From Mesorhizobium waimense (lineage in GTDB: Bacteria; Pseudomonadota; Alphaproteobacteria; Rhizobiales; Rhizobiaceae): DNA of 64,000 nucleotides. Location of the stretch: the NCBI RefSeq assembly GCF_003601975.1, contig NZ_QZWZ01000026.1, positions 29,639 to 93,638 on the forward strand, given 5' to 3'. A program made the position numbers and the translations under genes. Shown piece after piece: positions 1 to 9,113 of this stretch (position 1 is its first letter; each line of letters begins with the position of its first letter). The notes under the pieces were generated by a model. The model was not told the origin of the DNA. It saw only the letters and a program-made list of their open reading frames with translations, and made no database searches.

Positions 1-1407
1 GCAGTCGAGGCTGCGGGATTTTCCGCCCGTCTCCTGCAGCTTATCAACATCTTCCCCGGCTATAGCGAGGAAGCGCATGGCGCAATCCTGTCCCAACTTC
101 TGCGCGCGTCTCACGCGGAGGTCGTTCTCTTCGTCGCCGACCACTTCATCGCCAGCCGAAGCACGGCCGCGCTCTACGGCATGCGCCAGGTCGTGGCGCA
201 CATGGCGCACTCAGGCATGCGGCCCCTGTTTGGTGCCACAGGCCGGATTGCGACCGCACTCGGACGTAGACTCTTTGAGTTGTGCCCCGACCTTAATTTT
301 CTCGTCGCGGGAGAGGCGGAGAGTGTGATCGGCGACGTCTTGGGGCCTGCGGTTCGACGTGACTTGGAGGCGATGGCCGCCCATCCCAATGTGCTTGTGA
401 ACGGATGGGGAACCCGGTCCCATGCGGAAGCAGCATTTCTTTCCGACCCGAACGCGGCGGCGCTTCCGGCCTACCATCTCGCGGGCGATATGATGCGCGC
501 GTTCGAGAGAATCTTTGGTGCCCCGCCACAGAACATTCCGTTCAGCATCAGAACAAGCCTGGGCTGCCGGCTGCAATGCCGGTTTTGCGCCGGCGTGCCG
601 AATTGGAACCGCTATCGGCTGAAGTCGCCGGAACGAGTCGAAACGGAGATTGACCTTTTGACGAAGCATTGCGGCGCCTTCGCACGGCTGTCGTTCCTGG
701 AAGACGAATTGTTCACTGTCGACGACGCCCATGTTGATGCCGTTTGCGCACTTCTGCAGAGACGGGCACTCGTTCTCGATGGCGTCTACACCCATTCGGC
801 GTTTCTTACGGGACGGTCGGCCGCGGCACTCGCGACCGTGACGCGCCATGTCTATTTCGGCCTAGACAGCGCCGATGATGCAATTTTGAAGCACATGAAA
901 AAGGGGCAACGCTTCGAGAACGCTTTAGCCGCCATAGAGTTGGCGGAGAAGGCAGGCCTTGCCGTTGCGCTTGAATGGATCATCGGCTCGCCAGGAGAAA
1001 CGCGAGACAACCTGATCCACAGCCTCAACATGATCTACAATCTCTTGGCCACTGGAACGGTCGACAACATCAACACCTACGTCTACTGTCCTCACCCAGG
1101 AACCGCGTTTGCCGAAGCGGCGGAGGAATACGGGATCGAGGTCTTATCGGGGCTCGACTGGATCCAGGAATCGGGAGGCTTTCCGGCCGCGCGCACGCAG
1201 ACGCTGACGCGCAACGAGATTTTCACCGCCTATTTGATGAGTCAGCTGGTCATCCTCGAGGCAAAGGATGCTCGGCATAAGATAGGGCCGGCACGAAAAG
1301 TCTCATCGGCGAACTACCCCTACATGCGACGGCTTCTGGGCCTGATCGCCGAAGCCGATGTAGCGGCCGAGCACGACCGCGCGCTCGTCACGGCGGTGTC
1401 GTCGTGA
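1..1407 (+). CDS. B12-binding-type radical SAM protein, 5' end outside window
   Basis: The open frame runs in from base 1, so the N-terminus is missing; about 468 residues are visible. A CxxxCxxC cluster lies at visible residues 189-196 (first Cys codon at 565) in the context SLGCRLQCRFC. This is the radical SAM [4Fe-4S] motif. The roughly 180 residues before it have the alternating hydrophobic/glycine pattern of the cobalamin-binding domain found before the radical SAM core in the BchE/methyltransferase class. Such enzymes methylate or rearrange unactivated carbons of natural products, lipids or peptides. The stop overlaps the GTG start of the carbamoyltransferase gene by 4 bp, so the two are translationally coupled. 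The substrate is unknown. Radical SAM assignment is confident; the B12 domain is inferred from position and pattern only. Confidence 0.85.
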   Translation, partial: AVEAAGFSARLLQLINIFPGYSEEAHGAILSQLLRASHAEVVLFVADHFIASRSTAALYGMRQVVAHMAHSGMRPLFGATGRIATALGRRLFELCPDLNFLVAGEAESVIGDVLGPAVRRDLEAMAAHPNVLVNGWGTRSHAEAAFLSDPNAAALPAYHLAGDMMRAFERIFGAPPQNIPFSIRTSLGCRLQCRFCAGVPNWNRYRLKSPERVETEIDLLTKHCGAFARLSFLEDELFTVDDAHVDAVCALLQRRALVLDGVYTHSAFLTGRSAAALATVTRHVYFGLDSADDAILKHMKKGQRFENALAAIELAEKAGLAVALEWIIGSPGETRDNLIHSLNMIYNLLATGTVDNINTYVYCPHPGTAFAEAAEEYGIEVLSGLDWIQESGGFPAARTQTLTRNEIFTAYLMSQLVILEAKDARHKIGPARKVSSANYPYMRRLLGLIAEADVAAEHDRALVTAVSS

Positions 1408-3536
1408 CAATGGGAACCCATGTCCTTGGACTAAGCATGTCAAGCCACGACCGATCGGCCTGCCTTCTGCGGGACGGCACCATTGTCGCCGCGATCGCCG
1501 AAGAGCGGCTGGACCGACGCAAACATTCGCAAGGCTTCTATGCAGGCGCGGGGCGAGACATCGTGTTACCCCCATTTGCCGCCATTGCCTATGTCCTAAG
1601 AACGGGCGGGATCGGCCTTGACGATGTGGCGCTTGTAGTCTGCGGCCGGTCTATCGGCGCAGCCCGGCATCGTCTCCTCGATTACCTCCCCCTGCCGCCG
1701 GACAGAGTCACAGAGCCGCCGCTGCCGGGCCATCATTTGGCCCATGCCTATGCTGCCTTCGCGACCGCACCGTTCGACGATCCGGCTATTCTCGTCGTCG
1801 ACGAACAGGGCCACCACCGCCGCGACGGAACATATGAGAAATGCTCCTTCTTCCTGGGCGAGGGCGGCCGGGTGAAGCCGCTGCGCCAGTTCTTCGGCAC
1901 CGCGTCCGACCTGAGCCTTGGCATGTTCTACAATGTGTTCGCGGCGACGTGCGGACTGGGCGAGGCCGGCCTGCCGGCAGGCGGCAAGCTGATGGGCCTC
2001 GCCGCCTATGGTCAATCCCGACCCGAATGGCCCCAATTGGTCGACATAGAACAGGGCAGCGGAAACACGTATATTCCGCTGCAGCGGCTTGTGACGTTCT
2101 TGGACGGGATCGGATGCCTGAAAGCATCCTCGGACGGCGCAATGCACAGCTGCGACGGAGTGCAGGCACTTTTGTCGTTATTGAAACCCCTTGACTGGAG
2201 CGACCCGCTTGCAGCATCGCTCGCCAGAAAGGCGCAGGATGAGCTTGAAAGGGCAGTCGTGGCCATCGCGGCAGCACTGAGGCGCGAATCAGGCCGGGAC
2301 ACGCTTGCCTATGCAGGTGGCGTGGCCCTCAATTGCTTGGCGAACGCGAGACTGCAGGAAACGGGGTTCCGGGACGTCTTTGTTCATCCTGCGGCCACCG
2401 ACGACGGCAATGCCATCGGCCTTGCTTATTGGGGATGGATCGATCGCCTTGCGAAGCCGAGGCCAGTGCCCGCGCTCATGTCGCCATTTCTTGGCCGCCG
2501 GTATGAAACCCACGAGATCGAGGATGCAGTCTCCCAATTCGGCCTCGACGGAGTGTTGCAGCGGGGAGGGAGCCTTGAAGACGTGGCGGACGATCTGGCG
2601 GATGGTCGCATCGTCTGCTGGTTCGACGGCCGCAGCGAGTGGGGGCCGCGCGCCTTGGGCGCTCGCAGCATCGTAGCCGATCCGACCCGAAAGGGCGTGG
2701 CAGAGCGGATCAATGCGACGATCAAGTTTCGCGAGCCATTCCGCCCTTTCGCGCTCAGCGGCACGCAGGAGGCGCTCGCCCAGTTGGTGGATCTTGACGC
2801 GGTGCCGCGAGGGCTGCGCCCCTATATGCTTGCCGCGACGGCCGTGCGCGACGCCCGCCTTGATCCTGTGCGCCACGCCGACGGCAGCGTGCGCATACAG
2901 GTCGTTGACCCGGAGCTGCAGCCACGCTGGTTCCAGCTAATCGAGTGCTTTGCCGAAAAACGCGGTGTCGGAGCGGTCTTGAACACATCGTTCAATACTC
3001 TGGGTGAGCCGCTGGTGGAGACGCCGCACGATGCGGTACGTCAGTTCCTGCTCTCAGGCGCAGACCGCCTTTTGATGGGTGACTATGCGCTCGACCGGCG
3101 TGATCTGGTCGGCGAATTCGCCGCGCGTGCCATGGCATTGGCATGGGCGCAGACCGCTTTCGATCCCTTGTCAATCGCCCTTAGCCTTGAGGACGCCGGC
3201 TACTGGGAAAAAGCCCTAGTCGTGCTGAGGGAAAATGGGAAGCATCTCCATGCTGATGGCCTTCAGGGCGAGCGGGCAGTCGCCTTCCTTGGCCTGAATG
3301 TCCGTATCGCGCAAACACAGGGCCAGACAGACGAGGCCGCCCGCAATGCCGCGGCCGTCCTTCGCCATCTGCGCTTTCCGGCCGATGCCATGAGCGCGGC
3401 ACACGCGCTCATGCAAACGGGCACGGAGGAAGACTCTTCGACTGCAGCCTTGCTCTCCCTGCTTTGCGGCGAGGGCGGGTTCGCCGCTTTCTCAAAAACT
3501 GCTTTTCGGAGACAGGATGATGTCGCACCGCAGTAA
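1404..3536 (+). CDS. NodU/CmcH-family carbamoyltransferase
   Basis: This 710-residue protein has the NodU/CmcH architecture. The N-terminal half is ASKHA-like, opening with GLSMSSHDRSACLL and carrying a His cluster HHLAHA at residues 110-115. The C-terminal YrdC-like half contains SEWGPRALGARSI and a later VLNTSFN motif. Family members transfer a carbamoyl group from carbamoyl phosphate, via carbamoyl-AMP, to a hydroxyl of a natural product such as Nod factor, cephamycin or an aminoglycoside. The last 130 residues or so are helical and TPR-like and extend beyond the usual core. Start is GTG at 1404 (4 bp overlap with the radical SAM gene) or ATG at 1410. Its neighbours (radical SAM, P450) suggest a biosynthetic operon, so I do not call it the Nod-factor gene nodU. 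The acceptor is unknown. Confidence 0.9.
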   Translation: MTMGTHVLGLSMSSHDRSACLLRDGTIVAAIAEERLDRRKHSQGFYAGAGRDIVLPPFAAIAYVLRTGGIGLDDVALVVCGRSIGAARHRLLDYLPLPPDRVTEPPLPGHHLAHAYAAFATAPFDDPAILVVDEQGHHRRDGTYEKCSFFLGEGGRVKPLRQFFGTASDLSLGMFYNVFAATCGLGEAGLPAGGKLMGLAAYGQSRPEWPQLVDIEQGSGNTYIPLQRLVTFLDGIGCLKASSDGAMHSCDGVQALLSLLKPLDWSDPLAASLARKAQDELERAVVAIAAALRRESGRDTLAYAGGVALNCLANARLQETGFRDVFVHPAATDDGNAIGLAYWGWIDRLAKPRPVPALMSPFLGRRYETHEIEDAVSQFGLDGVLQRGGSLEDVADDLADGRIVCWFDGRSEWGPRALGARSIVADPTRKGVAERINATIKFREPFRPFALSGTQEALAQLVDLDAVPRGLRPYMLAATAVRDARLDPVRHADGSVRIQVVDPELQPRWFQLIECFAEKRGVGAVLNTSFNTLGEPLVETPHDAVRQFLLSGADRLLMGDYALDRRDLVGEFAARAMALAWAQTAFDPLSIALSLEDAGYWEKALVVLRENGKHLHADGLQGERAVAFLGLNVRIAQTQGQTDEAARNAAAVLRHLRFPADAMSAAHALMQTGTEEDSSTAALLSLLCGEGGFAAFSKTAFRRQDDVAPQ

Positions 3537-4647
3537 GCCGCGGGACCAATCTCGGCAAACCTTTACGTCGCCCGGCCTGTCCGACTTCGAACCCATCGGT
3601 TACAGCGCAGCCACGGGCGGCTGGGTCGTTCGCGGCGTCGCCGAGGGGCACCAGATCCTTAACTCTGAGAATTTCGGTCTGGACGTATATGACGAGATCG
3701 AGGCGGATCACGCAAAGGTGCACACCTTCATGATGGCGGCGCCTCCTTTGCATCTAACTTATCGTCGTGCGCTTGCAACGGCATTTCACCGCGCTGTCGT
3801 GGCGCGCATGGAGACGACCATCCTCGATCCTGCCGCGGGCGCGACCGCCGAGGCCGTGATCCGAAGGATCAAAGAGGAGGGATCGGCTGCCCTCGTCACA
3901 GAGTGTATCTGGCCGTATCAAAGCAGCGTCATCTATCACCTCTCCGGGATCGCGCGCGACGCTGGCGACGAGATAGTGGCCGGTTTCCGTCTGCTCCACG
4001 CGGTATCAGCGGCTCAGTCCGACCACGACCCGCGCGATGTTACAGCCTATGTCCACGGCCGTACGGCCGAGCTCCTAGGGGATGCGCGCTCACGTGGTGC
4101 CGGCCTCTTACCGGACATACTCGCCACGCCGGAGATCGCCGCGCTCGACGATGAAGAATACGCGATGATGTTCCTCGGTTTCTTCCGCACACTTGCCGTT
4201 CGCATTGGCCATGACCTGCCGGCGACGCTGTTGCGGCGCATTGCCAGCTTAGCCAGCGTGCAACACGAACTGCGCCGGTCGCCCGCTCTTAGCTATAGCG
4301 CCGCAAATGAAGCGGTTCGAATGCAGGATTGGGGCGTGATTCCACGACGCGTCACCGCTGAGTGCCGTGTCGGCGGCAAACGGCTTCGTCTTGGAGACAA
4401 TGTTTTCATTTTGCTGGGCGATGCGGGCAAGGACCCACGTCTTTTCACCGAACCGGACACGTTCCGTCCCGATCGGCCCTATCTTGACCGGCAGCTCGCC
4501 TTCGGTGCCGGCGAGCACCGATGTCCCGGTGCCCACTTCGCCCGCGCCATGGCCGCAAGACTGGCTCTTGCGATACTGTCAAGAACGCGGCAGATAACCT
4601 TGACCGCCCGCGATGACGGCACCGACCGTCTTGTTGTCGATGCGTGA
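3517..4647 (+). CDS. cytochrome P450
   Basis: A 376-residue soluble bacterial-type P450. The heme-ligand loop FGAGEHRCPG carries the proximal Cys at residue 336, and the K-helix ExxR motif is E265-A-V-R268. It is slightly shorter than the usual 390-410 residues. The start ATGATG follows a GGAG about 5 bases upstream and overlaps the end of the carbamoyltransferase gene by 20 bp. The expected role is NAD(P)H-dependent hydroxylation or oxidation of a small molecule. No ferredoxin or reductase gene is seen nearby, so electrons would come from elsewhere in the genome. A P450-made hydroxyl could be the acceptor for the upstream carbamoyltransferase; that is inference from gene order. Confidence 0.9.
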   Translation: MMSHRSKPRDQSRQTFTSPGLSDFEPIGYSAATGGWVVRGVAEGHQILNSENFGLDVYDEIEADHAKVHTFMMAAPPLHLTYRRALATAFHRAVVARMETTILDPAAGATAEAVIRRIKEEGSAALVTECIWPYQSSVIYHLSGIARDAGDEIVAGFRLLHAVSAAQSDHDPRDVTAYVHGRTAELLGDARSRGAGLLPDILATPEIAALDDEEYAMMFLGFFRTLAVRIGHDLPATLLRRIASLASVQHELRRSPALSYSAANEAVRMQDWGVIPRRVTAECRVGGKRLRLGDNVFILLGDAGKDPRLFTEPDTFRPDRPYLDRQLAFGAGEHRCPGAHFARAMAARLALAILSRTRQITLTARDDGTDRLVVDA

Positions 4648-5827
4648 GCCACGGTTCGGCGAGGTCGGGTTTTGGGAAGAGCGCCTAGACGACGACGCGT
4701 CTATCAAACTCGTGATCGATCAAGGCAAAGTGCACCGCGACACCCCTTTCGCCCGAGCAACGTTCTATCAGCGCTCCATTGCCTCGGCGGGAAAAGACGC
4801 ACGCGCGTGCACAAAGCCGCGCGACGCCCCCGCCCAAAACAGCTGGGTCGTGAGCCAGGCTATCGCCATGGCCGATTGGTTTCCACTCGACGCGCTCGCC
4901 GATAAGCTTGCAACAGGAGGTACCGCCGCGACATTCGAAATAAATTGCCAAGCGCGTCAATATCGCAATGCGGACGGGCATGTACATGCGAAGCGCAAGG
5001 CGTATTTTGCATTTACTCTCATACACTCTGACCCGAGGGTCGGCTCCATAGTCGATGTTGCTCAAGACCCCGAAACGCTCGTCAAGAGAATCGACCAACA
5101 CCTCGCCAGTTTAATGGACTACTCTGAGTTGCTTTGTTCCGAGTCTTTGAGGTCAGTTACCGCAGATCCTCTCCCCATACTTCTCAGCCCGACTGTCGCA
5201 GGAGTCATGTTCCACGAAATTTTCGGGCATGGCGCCGAGGAAGCGTGGTTTGGCGCCGCCCGAGGAACACAGACGGGTCCTTATTCCCTCAGTGTCGCCG
5301 CGCGGTATCCTAGAGACTGCGGCCACGATGATGATGAGGGTGTACGCGGGAACGCGGTAACACTTGTCGAAGGCGGCGCGTTAGCGAATGAGGTCCGTGA
5401 CCGCAGCACAAGCAGCACGAACGGTCGCCCATCAGGGCTCGCACAAGTCGGCCCCCATCGTGGAACGCCCCGGGCCCGCTGTACTCATCTGGAAGTTGGG
5501 GGCGGATCCGGGTCGCCGGAGGCCCTTTGCAACGCAATCCAGCGCGGGCTGCAATCTGATGATGTGAGATTGGCCCAGGTGGTGAATGGCGTCGCCGTCC
5601 TCCAGCTTGGACGGGCGCGGCGGATCGAAAAGGGGCACGAATGCGAGCCCGTCGCACCCTTCGCCATCGTCGTCTCGCTCGTTTCTTTGCGCGAACACAT
5701 CGCTGCTCTATCGGCTGCGAAACAGTCACGGTGTGGGTTTTGTGTGAAGTTCAACGATCCACTGCTTAGCATCATCAGGGCGCCAGCGACCCTCCTCGAT
5801 AATATCAAACCGCTTGCGGTCGGTTAG
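4640..5827 (+). CDS. TldD/PmbA-family metallopeptidase-like protein
   Basis: About 395 residues. An HEIFGHG motif (HExxxH; H192, E193, H197 from this start) is followed by a DDDEGV segment and a LVEGGAL segment. That order is typical of the TldD subunit of TldD/TldE zinc proteases. TldD/E cleave unfolded peptides and remove the leader of microcin B17. No TldE partner is visible. I chose ATG 4640 because it overlaps the P450 stop by 8 bp; an in-frame ATG at 4613 would give a longer overlap. Placed last in a four-gene overlapping operon with radical SAM, carbamoyltransferase and P450 genes, it hints at a peptide-derived product. The family call rests on motifs; overall similarity to housekeeping TldD looks low. 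Confidence 0.75.
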   Translation: MREPRFGEVGFWEERLDDDASIKLVIDQGKVHRDTPFARATFYQRSIASAGKDARACTKPRDAPAQNSWVVSQAIAMADWFPLDALADKLATGGTAATFEINCQARQYRNADGHVHAKRKAYFAFTLIHSDPRVGSIVDVAQDPETLVKRIDQHLASLMDYSELLCSESLRSVTADPLPILLSPTVAGVMFHEIFGHGAEEAWFGAARGTQTGPYSLSVAARYPRDCGHDDDEGVRGNAVTLVEGGALANEVRDRSTSSTNGRPSGLAQVGPHRGTPRARCTHLEVGGGSGSPEALCNAIQRGLQSDDVRLAQVVNGVAVLQLGRARRIEKGHECEPVAPFAIVVSLVSLREHIAALSAAKQSRCGFCVKFNDPLLSIIRAPATLLDNIKPLAVG

Positions 5828-5866
5828 ACCAAGAGCCTGGCTCAAAAGGGTGGTCCAAAAGTGGAT

Positions 5867-5942
5867 GGCTCATTTAGATTGCTACTTCCTATTTTGCGCT
5901 AGGCGCGTAAGCTAGGCGCATTGAAGTATATCTAAATGAGCC
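5867..5942. repeat. 13-bp inverted repeat upstream of serine recombinase (res-like site)
   Basis: GGCTCATTTAGAT at 5867-5879 is perfectly repeated in inverted orientation at 5930-5942. Between the arms CTAGGCGC occurs twice as a direct repeat. The right arm ends 15 bp before the recombinase ATG. Spacing and position suit a binding/crossover (res-like) site or autoregulatory operator for the adjacent serine recombinase. Function is inferred. Confidence 0.6.
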
Positions 5943-5957
5943 GAGCGGGAGGGGAAT

Positions 5958-6647
5958 ATGCACGTTGCTCGTGTTTATCTGCGGGTCAGTACCCAAGGGC
6001 AGGATCTCGATCGCCAGGAATCAATCATCGCTGAGGCGAGGGACGCCGGGTACTACATCGCCGGCGTCTACCGCGAGAAGGCATCCGGCGCTCGCGCCGA
6101 CCGGCCGGAGCTGCTTCGTCTAATCGCGGACCTTCAGCCTGGGGAGGTTGTCGTTGCGGAGAAGATAGACCGCATCAGTCGTCTGCCTTTGCCTGAAGCT
6201 GAAAAGCTGATCGAAACAATTCGGAATAAGGGTGCTCGTCTTGCCGTACCTGGTGTGGTGGATCTTAGCGACATCGCGGCCAGCGCTGACGGCGTTGCCA
6301 AGATCGTGCTCGAGTCCATTCAGGAAATGTTGCTGAAGCTCGCCCTGCAAATGGCTCGAGACGACTTCGAGGATCGCCGCGAACGCCAGAGGCAAGGCAT
6401 CGAATTGGCAAAAGCGGACGGGAAATATGCTGGACGCCAAGCTGACCTGGTGACACACGAACGCATCATTGTCTTCCGGTCTGGCGGCAACAGTATCAGC
6501 AGGACGGCGAAGCTGACCGGCTGCAGCGAAGCGCAGATGAAGCGCGTCTGGGCTCGACATCAGAAGGAAAGCGGGAAGCAGGAAATGTTGTCGCAAAAGT
6601 TGAGTTCTGCGACTGTGCAAAAGTCAGTTGCAAAACCGTCGCTTTGA
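5958..6647 (+). CDS. serine recombinase (resolvase/invertase family)
   Basis: 229 residues. The N-terminal resolvase domain opens with RVYLRVSTQGQ (catalytic Ser11) and contains the AEKIDRISR segment that corresponds to the conserved DRLGR region. A C-terminal helix-turn-helix lies at about residues 170-205 (SISRTAKLTGCSEAQMKRVW). Such enzymes catalyse resolution or inversion between short sites. GAGGGG precedes ATG 5958. The inverted repeat immediately upstream is the obvious candidate site. No transposase accompanies it, so it may be a stand-alone element resolvase or the remnant of a Tn3-like transposon. It appears intact. Confidence 0.88.
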   Translation: MHVARVYLRVSTQGQDLDRQESIIAEARDAGYYIAGVYREKASGARADRPELLRLIADLQPGEVVVAEKIDRISRLPLPEAEKLIETIRNKGARLAVPGVVDLSDIAASADGVAKIVLESIQEMLLKLALQMARDDFEDRRERQRQGIELAKADGKYAGRQADLVTHERIIVFRSGGNSISRTAKLTGCSEAQMKRVWARHQKESGKQEMLSQKLSSATVQKSVAKPSL

Positions 6648-7009
6648 TCGGGAGTTTTCGCGACAAGGGAAGGTCGCGAGAGGTGGTTTTCTTCCGTAGC
6701 TTCCCTCGATCGGAACGAGAAAGAAGCGCCAATTGTTGCCGTTGCTCGTCGCCGAATGAACAACCGCTCCTCCGACGAAGCGGTCCTTCCCCACCAGGCG
6801 ACGCAGAAGGGTGGTGATGAGCAGACCTTCAGGCTGAGTGGTGGCGACGATAGAGCGGATCACGGGCAATCTTCGACATGCCTCCCTGATCGCAGAAATC
6901 CGTCACCCCTCGGTTAACTTTGCGGTGCCCTCAAACAATCCCGCTATAAATACGGCACGAAGAAGTTGAAATCTGATCAGCTTTTTGTGACGTCTTGATG
7001 AAAACTTTT
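6648..7009. other. intergenic, no supported gene
   Basis: This stretch lies between the recombinase and the convergent DCC-family gene. Open frames here are short, lack family motifs and lack convincing ribosome binding sites. It may be the scar of an older insertion. Confidence 0.5.
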
Positions 7010-7405
7010 CTACTTTGCCTTGTTGATCTTCTTGCGGCCCAGAATCCTAAGCACAAGATTTCTTCCGGATCTTAAAAATGGGTAGAGAACGCGCGCCCTG
7101 TCTGGATCAGAGAAGACGCGAGCCATAAACCGATTGGCGAATGAGGACGAGCCGCTGGCAAGTGACAGCATTTGCATGCACTGAGCACCATGATACCAGC
7201 GTCCGCCGATTAGCGCGGCCATGCCGTCGTCCAGATCAAAACGGTCGCGCGCCTCCAGAGCCTTTGGATCATCGGACCGGGCATCCACCAGCTGGACATG
7301 TCCGAAGGCCTGACGAAGCCTGACCATCTTGACGTACTGGCTGCAGAACGGGCATTCGCCGTCATAGACGATCGTGACGCCCTCTCCGGATTCACTGACG
7401 GACAT
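7010..7405 (-). CDS. DCC-family (DUF393) thiol-disulfide oxidoreductase
   Basis: 131 residues with the diagnostic N-terminal YDGECPFCS motif (D-G-x-C-x-x-C; Cys18 and Cys21) following a short beta strand. This is the DCC1-like thioredoxin-related family, whose members are predicted thiol-disulfide oxidoreductases with poorly known substrates. Its start overlaps the end of the upstream membrane-protein gene by 14 bp, so they form a two-gene operon. DCC proteins are often found beside HTTM-type membrane proteins, and that pairing holds here. There is no signal peptide, so the catalytic domain is expected to be cytoplasmic. Confidence 0.85.
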   Translation of the reverse strand: MSVSESGEGVTIVYDGECPFCSQYVKMVRLRQAFGHVQLVDARSDDPKALEARDRFDLDDGMAALIGGRWYHGAQCMQMLSLASGSSSFANRFMARVFSDPDRARVLYPFLRSGRNLVLRILGRKKINKAK

Positions 7406-9113
7406 CGATCCTAGGCCCCAAGGTTTGAGTCATGACCCGCCGAACGATCTTGCCATCTGCGACATCCAGGCAGACGGTATCGACCACATATCGATATGCC
7501 ACGATGTCGCGAGGGTCCTGCGCCTCAAAATCGCGGTGCAGGAACGGCATGGAATAGTGATGGTGGGGATAGAGGTTGTAATCAACCGCAAAAACCGAGT
7601 TTGCCAAATTCTCGGCGCGATTGTGCTGCCCAAGAATAAACGGCGCCGGGCGGGCCGTATCGTAGTCAGGCGGCGTGACTGGCTGTTCGACTGGATAGGC
7701 GCACTCGTTGGTAAGTTTCATGACCTCATAGTTGGACGAGGCAACTTCCGAGGACTTTGGCTGCACGTCCCTTATCCCGATCTGGCCGAAAGCTGAGGTC
7801 GGGACGTGCCCGGATTCGTGACGATACTCATGAAAGCTGAAGTGGCGGGCATAGAGCAGGTAGGAGGCATCACGAAAGAAGCTTGGGGCGACCCGCACCC
7901 AGTCACCTTCTTCCGTGAGGGCCTCGAAATGTGCCTGCCGGATTTGCCTTGAATCGTACCAGCCGAGCCGCGCGTTATAAAAGACCACGTGGCCGAATAT
8001 CGTGACAAGGATCCCGGTTACGATGGCGATTGTGGAAAACGAATTTTCCTTCATTCTCGTCAGAGCCGCAACGATCAGACTGTTCAAGATGATCCAGTGC
8101 AGAAAAAGGGCGCCGCTCAGAAGGAAGATCCCGATATGCATGAGATCGAAGAACGCGGTCAGGCCGATGAGCCATCGCCGGCGCCAAAACGCGAGAAAGC
8201 ATAGAAGCTGAGCAGCAAGGATGACGACATTCATCGGAATCTGGACAGCTCTGAAGGCTTCGTAAGCAAGAGCGAGCAGGGATTCAGAAAAGCCCAGCGG
8301 GGCCGCGCCCAGACTGTACCCGGCCAGCATTATGGAGCTGGTCGGGTTCTCGAGGACCCAGCTCAGGGGCCCTCCGTCAAGCGTGATCTTGGCCATCCCG
8401 GACATGAAGTAGTTGCCGAAATGGGCGCCGATCCCGGCAAGCAGCAGTATGCCGGCAGCTTGGGCTGCGAAATTCCTGGTTCCGAGTTCGTCAAGGCTGG
8501 GTAGGTTCCTGGTGACGGGCTTCAGCCGGCTCACACTCTGCAGCAGGCTCAGGACTATCAGGCCACAGGCCAGGAAGAGACCGACCTCAATCAAGGGCGC
8601 ATAATCGTTGCGGCCCAGTTCCGCAGCACCGGAGACTGCCCGCGTGACATCCTTGTGGAAGGCGAAATAGACCATCGGGAAAACGGCGAAGGATGGCCGT
8701 AGGATCGACAGAAGGCCTGCGGCAAGCGCGATCAGGCGTGCATATTCGAGCGCATTGCCCAAGGCCTCTGCGCGGGCCGCGTCGGCAATGCCGGGTTCGT
8801 CTCCAAGCCCAAAGCCGAAGAGGCCGAGCGTTATCGCCAGGCCGACGACGATTGTACGAGCAGGCCCCGCCTCGGAGGGATAGCGTACGAATGCAAAAGC
8901 GCAGCATAGCACCGCCAACCCGATCGCGCCGGCCGTGGCAAAGGCAGGATCGTGCCACGCCACGCGGGAGGCCGCTTTTTCGTAAAGCAGGATCGGAACG
9001 AGCCCGCACAGGAACGGGAAAAAGAGAAAGGCTGCAAGAACCCAACGCTCAACCGGTGAACGCTCGATGCCGACTGACGGCCAAGGCTGGGCGCTGCCCG
9101 CTCCGATGCTCAT
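7392..9113 (-). CDS. multi-pass membrane protein, HTTM-like, partner of DCC protein
   Basis: 573 residues. The first 370 or so contain about ten hydrophobic segments. A soluble C-terminal region follows, rich in His, Tyr and Asp (HFSFHEYRHESGH, LYPHHHYSMPFLH). The segment FFDLMHIGIFLLSGALFLHW resembles the membrane core of HTTM proteins related to vitamin K-dependent gamma-carboxylase. Together with the overlapping DCC oxidoreductase gene it suggests a membrane redox or modification pair. The His-rich tail could bind metal. Start ATG 9113 has only a weak upstream purine stretch. The membrane-protein call is secure; the HTTM assignment is tentative and the substrate is unknown. Confidence 0.7.
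   Translation of the reverse strand: MSIGAGSAQPWPSVGIERSPVERWVLAAFLFFPFLCGLVPILLYEKAASRVAWHDPAFATAGAIGLAVLCCAFAFVRYPSEAGPARTIVVGLAITLGLFGFGLGDEPGIADAARAEALGNALEYARLIALAAGLLSILRPSFAVFPMVYFAFHKDVTRAVSGAAELGRNDYAPLIEVGLFLACGLIVLSLLQSVSRLKPVTRNLPSLDELGTRNFAAQAAGILLLAGIGAHFGNYFMSGMAKITLDGGPLSWVLENPTSSIMLAGYSLGAAPLGFSESLLALAYEAFRAVQIPMNVVILAAQLLCFLAFWRRRWLIGLTAFFDLMHIGIFLLSGALFLHWIILNSLIVAALTRMKENSFSTIAIVTGILVTIFGHVVFYNARLGWYDSRQIRQAHFEALTEEGDWVRVAPSFFRDASYLLYARHFSFHEYRHESGHVPTSAFGQIGIRDVQPKSSEVASSNYEVMKLTNECAYPVEQPVTPPDYDTARPAPFILGQHNRAENLANSVFAVDYNLYPHHHYSMPFLHRDFEAQDPRDIVAYRYVVDTVCLDVADGKIVRRVMTQTLGPRIDVRQ

Noticed and set aside
1404..3536. Calling the carbamoyltransferase nodU of a nodulation cluster
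   Set aside because: No nod box or nod genes are seen, and the neighbours are radical SAM, P450 and TldD genes. Only family membership is supported.
6624..6869. 81-residue minus-strand frame after the first recombinase
   Set aside because: No motif or ribosome site, and it overlaps the recombinase 3' end.
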